Positions 15,236 through 19,858 of a DNA stretch of 19,858 nucleotides are shown here, piece by piece (the first letter of the stretch is position 1; each line of letters begins with the position of its first letter). The stretch is from Vulcanimicrobiota bacterium. GTDB taxonomy: Bacteria; Vulcanimicrobiota; Vulcanimicrobiia; Vulcanimicrobiales; Vulcanimicrobiaceae. Made by a program: the position numbers and the translations under genes. The stretch covers positions 1 through 19,858 of the forward strand of contig JACRTZ010000233.1 of NCBI GenBank assembly GCA_014304965.1, given 5' to 3'. The notes under the pieces are model-generated. The model worked only from the letters and a program-made list of their open reading frames with translations, had not been told where the DNA came from and ran no database searches.

Positions 15236-16522
15236 GTGCGGATTTTGGTGGTCGGCAAAGGCGCGCGCGAGGACGCGCTGTCGTGGCGTTTGGCGCAGTC
15301 TTCGTCGTGCGCTGCCGTGTTTGCGGCGCCCGGCAACGCAGGCACCGCGAGCCGCGGTGAAAATTGGCCGATCGCGGCAACCGACGGCAAGTCGCTGTTG
15401 GCACGCGCGCAAGCGGAAAAGATCGACCTCGTCGTGCTCGGGCCGGAAACGGCGATCGCAGCCGGCGTAGGGGATCGTTTGCGCGCCGCGGGTTTAGCGG
15501 TGTTCGGTCCCGATCGATCGGCCGGGCGGCTCGAATCGAGCAAAGTCTTCGCGAAGCGCTTCATGGAGCGCCACGGCATCCCGACCGCGAGGGCGCGCGT
15601 CGTGCACTCGCTCGCGAGCGCCGAGCGCGTGCTGGTCGATTGGAACGGCGCGTGCGTCGTCAAAGCCGACGGTCTGGCCGCGGGCAAAGGCGTCGTCATC
15701 GCGGACAATGCGGCCGAAGCGCTCGCGGTCGTGCGCGCGTGGTATGCCGCCGGCATTCCGGGCGGCGGCAGCGACGTGTTGCTCGAACAGAAACTCGAGG
15801 GCCGCGAAGTGAGCGTGTTCGCCATTTTTGATGGCCGCACGTTTGCGCCGTTGACGTCGGCTTGCGATTACAAACGCGCGGGCGACGGCGACACCGGGCC
15901 CAATACGGGCGGCATGGGCGCGTATTCGCCGCCCGCCGGTTTTCCCGCCGATTACGAGGCGATCGTTGCGCGCGAGATCCTCGAGCCGGTTGCGCGCGGG
16001 CTTGCGACCGACGGCGAGCGCTACGTCGGCGTGCTGTATTGCGGGCTGATGTGGACGGCGCGCGGTCCGGTCGTGATCGAATTCAACGCGCGCTTCGGCG
16101 ATCCCGAAACGCAAGTGATGATGCCGCGCGTGCAAGGCGATTTCGCGGCGTTGCTCGCAAGCGCCGCGCGCGGCGCGCTCGAACCGGATGCGGCGTCGTT
16201 CACGCACGAGGCGTGCGTGGGTGTGGTCTTGGCGGGCGCCGACTATCCGCGCGCGAGCGCGCCCGTGCTGGGCATTTCGGGTGACGTTGCGCTCGGCGCG
16301 GGCAAGACGGCGTTTTGGGGCGGCTCCGCTCGCCGCGACGACGTGGTGGATGCCGACGGCGGGCGCGTGCTGACGGTGACCGCGCTCGGTGCGACGGTTG
16401 CGGCGGCGCGCGGCGAAGCCTATGCAGCGGTGCGCGAATTGGCAGCGCGGATGGGCGCCGGAAGCGCGCTCTCGTATCGCAGCGACATCGGCGCGCTCGG
16501 CGACTCGGTCGTTTCAGCCTAA
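15236..16522 (+). CDS. purD: Phosphoribosylamine-glycine ligase
   Basis: PurD joins glycine to phosphoribosylamine with ATP, giving GAR. The 428-residue ATP-grasp protein starts at GTG 15236 with MRILVVGKGAREDALSWRL, where the usual family wording is G-GGREHA. Further motifs are FGPDRSAGRLESSKVFAK, VVKADGLAAGKGVVI (about 142-156), LLEQKLEGREVSVF, GDTGPNTGGMGAYSPP (from about 220) and VIEFNARFGDPETQ (from about 280). Spacing of 10 bases to guaA indicates co-transcription. Its TAA stop (16520-16522) overlaps the TAG stop of the convergent TPM gene, leaving no room for a terminator between them. Confidence 0.97.
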   Translation: MRILVVGKGAREDALSWRLAQSSSCAAVFAAPGNAGTASRGENWPIAATDGKSLLARAQAEKIDLVVLGPETAIAAGVGDRLRAAGLAVFGPDRSAGRLESSKVFAKRFMERHGIPTARARVVHSLASAERVLVDWNGACVVKADGLAAGKGVVIADNAAEALAVVRAWYAAGIPGGGSDVLLEQKLEGREVSVFAIFDGRTFAPLTSACDYKRAGDGDTGPNTGGMGAYSPPAGFPADYEAIVAREILEPVARGLATDGERYVGVLYCGLMWTARGPVVIEFNARFGDPETQVMMPRVQGDFAALLASAARGALEPDAASFTHEACVGVVLAGADYPRASAPVLGISGDVALGAGKTAFWGGSARRDDVVDADGGRVLTVTALGATVAAARGEAYAAVRELAARMGAGSALSYRSDIGALGDSVVSA

Positions 16523-16905
16523 GCCGGAAAATGCCGCGCGAGTGCGCGGCCGACTGCTTCGACGCCGTGCACGATGCCGGCGGTTGGATGACCGTTACGG
16601 AAATGCGTTTCCACGCCCGCGACGATCGTGTCCCAGGTTGCTTGGCCGAGCGCTTCGTGCGCGGCGGCATCGCCGAACAACACGAACGTGCGGCGGGCCG
16701 GGACGACGAAGAACAGCACGCCGTTACGATGCGGCGCTTTTGTCAGGCCGAGACGTTCGAAGGCGCGCTCGGCCGTTTTCCGGACGTCGCCGAAGAAGTG
16801 CGGCGCGACGGAGACCGCGATCGGCGCGCTCGTTTCGCGTTCGGCCGCCGCGATCGCCTCGCGCACGCGCGCTTCGTCGAGAAAAGCATGATGTCGTAGC
16901 TTCAT
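16519..16905 (-). CDS. Soluble TPM-domain protein
   Basis: ATG at 16905 is joined to the stop of the upstream TPM gene as TAATG, giving 128 residues: MKLRHHAFLDEARVREAIAA, then SAPIAVSVAPHFFGD, GVLFFVVPARRTFVLFGD and VAGVETHFRNG. This is the TPM domain (TLP18.3/Psb32/MOLO-1 type) without a signal peptide or membrane helix. Members sit next to LemA and exported TPM proteins in many bacteria; molecular function is unclear (phosphatase-like activity is reported for plant members). It is the last gene of the lemA cluster. An upstream extension in this frame exists but would run inside the preceding gene's glycine-rich tail and is rejected. Confidence 0.85.
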   Translation of the reverse strand: MKLRHHAFLDEARVREAIAAAERETSAPIAVSVAPHFFGDVRKTAERAFERLGLTKAPHRNGVLFFVVPARRTFVLFGDAAAHEALGQATWDTIVAGVETHFRNGHPTAGIVHGVEAVGRALARHFPA

Positions 16906-17678
16906 TACCAGCGCCCCGTCGCTCCGCCGCCGCCCGAGGAGCCGCCGCCGCCCGAGAAGCCGCTCGAAAAACCGCCACCGCCGCCGCTGTACGAGCTGCC
17001 GCCGCGATTCATGATCGTGAACAGCAGCCACAGCGCGGTGGACGGGCTCCTTATGAAAATGATGATGAAGATCAGGATGCCGATCCCGATTAGCACGAGC
17101 GTGAAGGGGCTCAGCGGCGTGGAGTCCGGGCTGCCGTAACTATCGGTCGTGCCGGCGCCGGCGCTTGGCGCCTCCGTTGATGTGCCGGACGCTCCGCCGA
17201 TGGTCGCGAGGATGCGGCCCACGCCGGCGGTGACGGCCGCGTCGGGATGCCCCGCTTTCATCTCGGGAACGATCGCCTCGCGCAAGATGCGCGACGCGGT
17301 CACGTCGGGCAGCACTGGTTCGAGGCCGTAGCCGACCTCGATGCGCGCCGCGCGATCTTTCGGAAAGACGAACAGCACGACGCCGTCGTCTAAGCGCTTG
17401 CGGCCAACCTTCCACTTCGCGAACGCCTTGACGGTCCAGTCCTCGGTCGGCGCGGGTAACGTCGTGGTGCCGACGTACACGAGCACTTGGTGGCCGGTCG
17501 CCGTTTCGTAGGCGTGCAGCCGCGCGTTGAGATCCGCGACCGTTTGTGGCGCGAGGATGCCGGCGGTGTCGGTTGCCCACTGCGAAGGCGCCGGCGGAAT
17601 GGGGACTTCCGCGCCCGCCGCCGAGGCGACGACCGCAACGAGCAGCAGCGCGCGCAGGATCGCGCGAACCGCCTTCAT
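16905..17678 (-). CDS. Exported TPM-domain membrane protein (YgcG family)
   Basis: Starts at ATG 17678, 4 bases after the lemA stop, giving 257 residues. It has a signal peptide (MKAVRAILRALLLVAVVASAAGA) and a TPM domain at about 30-155 (WATDTAGILAPQTVADLNARL, DGVVLFVFPKDRAARIEVGYG, AIVPEMKAG). A Ser/Thr/Gly linker follows, then one membrane helix (LVLIGIGILIFIIIFI, about 196-211) and a Gly/Ser-rich tail ending TGRW. This layout is the standard YgcG architecture: the domain faces outward and is anchored by the C-terminal helix. The longer frame start at 17714 would add an Arg-rich leader inside lemA and is unlikely. Confidence 0.92.
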   Translation of the reverse strand: MKAVRAILRALLLVAVVASAAGAEVPIPPAPSQWATDTAGILAPQTVADLNARLHAYETATGHQVLVYVGTTTLPAPTEDWTVKAFAKWKVGRKRLDDGVVLFVFPKDRAARIEVGYGLEPVLPDVTASRILREAIVPEMKAGHPDAAVTAGVGRILATIGGASGTSTEAPSAGAGTTDSYGSPDSTPLSPFTLVLIGIGILIFIIIFIRSPSTALWLLFTIMNRGGSSYSGGGGGFSSGFSGGGGSSGGGGATGRW

Positions 17679-17682
17679 CGCG

Positions 17683-18282
17683 TTAGAATTGGACCTTCGG
17701 CGCCGTCTCCGCACCCGCTTGCGATTTGAAGTACGACTTCTCGGCGAAGCGGTTGCCGAAGAAACCCGCGATCAGCACCGTCGGAAACGAGTCGCGCGTC
17801 GTGTTAAAGGCTTGTGCCGCCTGATTGAAACGCATGCGCTCGACGGTGATGCGGTTTTCGGTGCCTTCGAGTTGCGCTTGCAGGTCGGCGAAGTTTTGAG
17901 TCGCCTTGAGGTCGGGATAGCGCTCGACGGTGACGAGCAGGCGCGACAACGCTGACGAAAGGCCGTCTTGTGCCGCGGCGAACTTTTGGAAGGCCGCCGG
18001 GTCGTTCGGAACGTTTCCGCCTTTGGGCGCTTGTCCGACTTGCGATCGGGCTTGCGCGACCGCGACGTAGGTGCTCTTTTCGAAGTTGGCCGCGCCTTTG
18101 ACGGTTGAGACCAAATTCGGAATGAGGTCGGCACGCCGCTGGTACGCGCTCTCGACCTGCGCCCACTGCGACTGCACCGCCTGATCGAGGGTGACGAGCC
18201 GGTTGTACGTGCCGGCGATGCTCATGCCGATGATGAGCACGACGACGACGATGCCGCCGAGAACCATGAGGCCGCGATTCAT
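17683..18282 (-). CDS. lemA: LemA family protein
   Basis: A 199-residue protein with an N-terminal membrane helix (residues 7-24, VLGGIVVVVLIIGMSIAG) followed by the LemA signature: YNRLVTLDQAVQSQWAQVES, YQRRADLIPNLVSTVKGAA, and later VERYPDLKATQNFADLQAQLEGTENRI. The C-terminus has FPTVLIAGFFG and ends PKVQF. Length is typical. LemA has a long-helix fold exposed outside the membrane and unknown exact role, but is nearly always next to TPM-domain or HtpX-type proteins. It heads the three-gene lemA-TPM-TPM cluster and has a good RBS. Confidence 0.96.
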   Translation of the reverse strand: MNRGLMVLGGIVVVVLIIGMSIAGTYNRLVTLDQAVQSQWAQVESAYQRRADLIPNLVSTVKGAANFEKSTYVAVAQARSQVGQAPKGGNVPNDPAAFQKFAAAQDGLSSALSRLLVTVERYPDLKATQNFADLQAQLEGTENRITVERMRFNQAAQAFNTTRDSFPTVLIAGFFGNRFAEKSYFKSQAGAETAPKVQF

Positions 18283-18289
18283 GCCGTTA

Positions 18290-18296
18290 TCCTTTT
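18290..18296 (-). promoter_or_regulatory. Ribosome binding site of lemA
   Basis: On the minus strand AAAAGGA lies 7 bases before the lemA ATG. It confirms that start and marks lemA as the first gene of its transcript, since most other genes here rely on overlap coupling instead. Confidence 0.65.
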
Positions 18297-18330
18297 CGAA
18301 AAGCGCTACAGCGGGTAGTGCGGAGCCCGG

Positions 18331-18942
18331 TCAGCGCTCGCCTTTCGGAATCACGAGTTTGACCGACGTGTGGGTTGCCGAGAAGGCCGCGATCTTCACG
18401 TCTACCAGGCCGGTTGCGAGGAACGCCTCGCGGACGACGTTTTCCGGGAGTGGCGCGCCTTTGCCCTTGCGATAGACGAGCCAGAGTGCGCCGTCTGGCA
18501 CGAGGTGCGAGCGCAATTTCCCGATACTCGCGAGGTCCCGCTTCGTTTCAAGGCCGCGGAAGATGAGGTCGTAGGTACCGAATATTGCGGTCGCCGCGGG
18601 CTTGTCGAGCACCGCGTTCAGTTCGGTCGCGAAGACGGTGTCGCCCACCGCGAGCACGCAGACCTTGTGCGCCGGTTTGACGCCAAGCTTTTCGAGCCGC
18701 GTCTTCGGATGCAGAATGGCATCGGCCCACTTCGGTGCGGCGTTGCCGAGGTCGAGTTGCACGGAGCCGACCGGCGCTTCGAAACGAAGCGTGCCGTCTT
18801 TCGCGAGCACCGAATGCATCTGCGCGAACGGGACGTTGATGCGGAAGTCGCCGGTGAAGCGCAGCGAATCCGTTTCGAGATGCGCTTTGCCCTCGGAGCG
18901 CTCGCGCCCGAGCCGAGCGGTGCAGCGCGCTTCTTTGCCCAC
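18331..18942 (-). CDS. DUF3052-like protein with an extra N-terminal domain
   Basis: GTG 18942 gives 203 residues. The first ~80 (MGKEARCTARLGRERSEGKA, RFTGDFRINVPFAQMHSV, LDLGNAAPKWADAIL) look like a small beta-barrel/PH-like domain. From about 82, KTRLEKLGVKPAHKVCVLAV, then DLIFRGLETKRDLASIGKL, PDGALWLVYRKGKG and REAFLATGLVDVKIAAFSATHTSVKLVIPK, follow the DUF3052 pattern (a Rossmann-like fold resembling a methyltransferase without an evident SAM motif). Function is unknown; related proteins are common in soil bacteria. It lies 18 bases after the HicB-like gene and may be co-transcribed, though this is weak evidence of a functional link. Confidence 0.75.
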   Translation of the reverse strand: MGKEARCTARLGRERSEGKAHLETDSLRFTGDFRINVPFAQMHSVLAKDGTLRFEAPVGSVQLDLGNAAPKWADAILHPKTRLEKLGVKPAHKVCVLAVGDTVFATELNAVLDKPAATAIFGTYDLIFRGLETKRDLASIGKLRSHLVPDGALWLVYRKGKGAPLPENVVREAFLATGLVDVKIAAFSATHTSVKLVIPKGER

Positions 18943-18960
18943 GTGTCGCGATTCGCCGGT

Positions 18961-19188
18961 TTAGGCCGCGTCGATCGCGACGGTCACAATCTCGTGCCGC
19001 TCGCCGGAGGCCGGAAGAACGCCACGCGCCTGCAGTTCTTCAAAATGAAGCCTAGCGGATCGTACGAAACGTGCTAGCACGTCGTCACGGGTATCGCTGA
19101 CCGCATAAACGTCGGGGACGTCGTCGGACGTCGCGCCGTACGTTTGTGTTTCAGGATCGTAGTCAATGCGGACCGCAACGGTTTTCAT
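18961..19188 (-). CDS. HicB-like antitoxin (short form)
   Basis: ATG 19188 overlaps the stop of the HicA-like gene (ATGA), giving 75 residues: MKTVAVRIDYDPETQTYGAT, DVPDVYAVSDTRDDVLARF, ending VAIDAA. The first ~55 residues match the partial RNase H-like fold of HicB/DUF1902 antitoxins (Y-DPE followed by a SDDVPDV segment). There is no room for a C-terminal HTH or ribbon-helix-helix DNA-binding domain, so this is a short HicB that would neutralise the toxin without obvious operator binding. An in-frame ATG at 19200 would add four residues but lies deeper in hicA. Confidence 0.78.
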   Translation of the reverse strand: MKTVAVRIDYDPETQTYGATSDDVPDVYAVSDTRDDVLARFVRSARLHFEELQARGVLPASGERHEIVTVAIDAA

Positions 19189-19385
19189 GATTCGTCCCAT
19201 CCAAGGCGCTTTTTGAGCTTTTCCCAGACGGCCTTCGGCAGCTCGTGATTCGGGCTACCGTCGAGCGTTATTTGATCGCCGGTTCTAGGATTATAGTATA
19301 CCGTGTGGTCACCCTTGCCGTGCCTCTTGCGGATGTAGCCCAAACGCATAAGCCTAGCAACGATTTCCCGAACGCGCGGCGGCAT
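19185..19385 (-). CDS. HicA-like mRNA interferase toxin
   Basis: A 66-residue basic protein with the HicA double-stranded RNA-binding-like fold: VREIVARLMRLGYIRKRHGKGDH, then TVYYNPRTGDQITLDG and NHELPKAVWEKLKKRLGW. His27 in KGDH is at the place of the catalytic His in the family GSHH motif, and NHELP corresponds to the usual helix cap before the last helix. HicA cleaves mRNA when HicB is absent. The toxin-first gene order with a 4-base overlap is the normal hicAB arrangement. A GGGAGG lies 13 bases before the ATG, a rather long spacing. Confidence 0.82.
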   Translation of the reverse strand: MPPRVREIVARLMRLGYIRKRHGKGDHTVYYNPRTGDQITLDGSPNHELPKAVWEKLKKRLGWDES

Positions 19386-19442
19386 ATTGCAACTCGGCCC
19401 TCCCGCATGTGAGGGTGCCCCAAGGTTGCCGGAAACGTAGAA

Positions 19443-19853
19443 TTACAAGGTAGGCAATTTTGGGAGGCCGCGTTTGAGCGACATCAGGTGCCCGTAGCCG
19501 ACGAGGCCGAGCCAGCCGTTGCGGTACACGTACACGTCCGCAATCCGGTAGACGAGTTTGTAGTAACCCTTCCGGCCGCGGCCGACTTCTGTGTAGATCG
19601 CGTCGATCGTTGCGGTGTCGCCGGTGATCGTGACGTGCCTGCCCGTAATGGCGTACTTTGCGACGTGCGGCGGCGTACGCGCCACGTCCGCCAAGAGTTT
19701 GTCGCGGGAGATGACCCGTCCGTCTTCTGTGATTTGCACAAAGTCGGGCGCGAGGATCTTCCTGAAGGCGGCAGCGTCGAGGTGAATGTTGGCCTCGTTC
19801 CGCGCGTGCTCGACCTGCAGTAGCTCCGCGCGCCGGTCCGCAGCCGACGCGCG
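19443..19853 (-). CDS. SnoaL/DUF4440-like (NTF2 fold) protein, 5' end unresolved
   Basis: In frame from the residues after a TGA at 19854-19856 the translation reads SAADRRAELLQVEHARNEAN, then FRKILAPDFVQITEDGRVIS, TGDTATIDAIYTEV and a final KRGLPKLPTL. The EL--VEHARNEA helix and LAPDFVQITEDG turn are typical of DUF4440/SnoaL-like NTF2-fold proteins. There is no ATG, GTG or TTG between the TGA and GTG 19739, yet the conserved helix begins well upstream of 19739. Either a rare start is used, or a frameshift/nonsense change removed the true N-terminus (many relatives have a signal peptide). Function is unknown. It is separated from hicA by 57 bases. Confidence 0.55.
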   Translation of the reverse strand, partial: RASAADRRAELLQVEHARNEANIHLDAAAFRKILAPDFVQITEDGRVISRDKLLADVARTPPHVAKYAITGRHVTITGDTATIDAIYTEVGRGRKGYYKLVYRIADVYVYRNGWLGLVGYGHLMSLKRGLPKLPTL

Positions 19854-19858
19854 TCACA

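Noticed and set aside
19398..19415. Small inverted repeat CCCTC/GAGGG upstream of the HicA-like gene
   Set aside because: Five base pairs without a T-run; too short to call a terminator or operator.
1..19858. CRISPR arrays, insertion sequences, tRNA or rRNA genes
   Set aside because: No regular repeats, transposase motifs, terminal inverted repeats or RNA gene features were seen on either strand.

Overview
This is a high-GC bacterial window (about two thirds G+C by eye, with strong G/C preference at third codon positions). It is dominated by an unusual purine-biosynthesis gene set. Most genes overlap their neighbours by a few bases, and GTG starts are common. I cannot assign a taxon from sequence alone. 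The GC content, the archaeal-type PurP, the animal-type PurC and the many lineage-specific hypothetical proteins suggest an uncultured phylum (Vulcanimicrobiota/Eremiobacterota-like would fit), but that is only an inference.

Layout: (1) positions 1-115 hold the 3' end of an unrecognised gene. (2) 234-1463 is a secreted lipoprotein, closed by a clear intrinsic terminator. (3) 1556-11628 (+) is a tightly packed purine operon: purB, a PAICS-like purC fused to a decayed PurE-like domain, purL, purQ, a double-length PurS-like gene, a DUF1801 gene, purP, a secreted protein and a second divergent purP paralog. (4) 11532-13535 (-) encodes one polypeptide joining a periplasmic multicopper oxidase to a ZIP-family metal transporter. 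A 20-bp perfect palindrome lies just upstream of its start. (5) guaA and purD (+) follow, divergent from the oxidase-transporter. (6) The right part (-) holds lemA with two TPM-domain genes, then a HicA/HicB-like toxin-antitoxin pair followed by a DUF3052-like gene, and a SnoaL-like gene whose 5' end is unresolved at the window edge.

How the genes work together: PurD, PurL/PurQ/PurS, PurC, PurB and PurP cover GAR synthesis, FGAM synthesis, SAICAR synthesis, fumarate removal and formylation of AICAR; GuaA makes GMP. No purH or purO is seen. Formylation of AICAR therefore probably uses formate and ATP (PurP), and the IMP-cyclising enzyme must be encoded elsewhere or be unrecognised. purF, purM, purN/purT, classical purE/purK, guaB and purA are also absent from the window.

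The most novel-looking items are the oxidase-ZIP fusion with its palindromic operator candidate, the PAICS-like PurC with a degenerate PurE domain, the tandem PurS, and the divergent second PurP.
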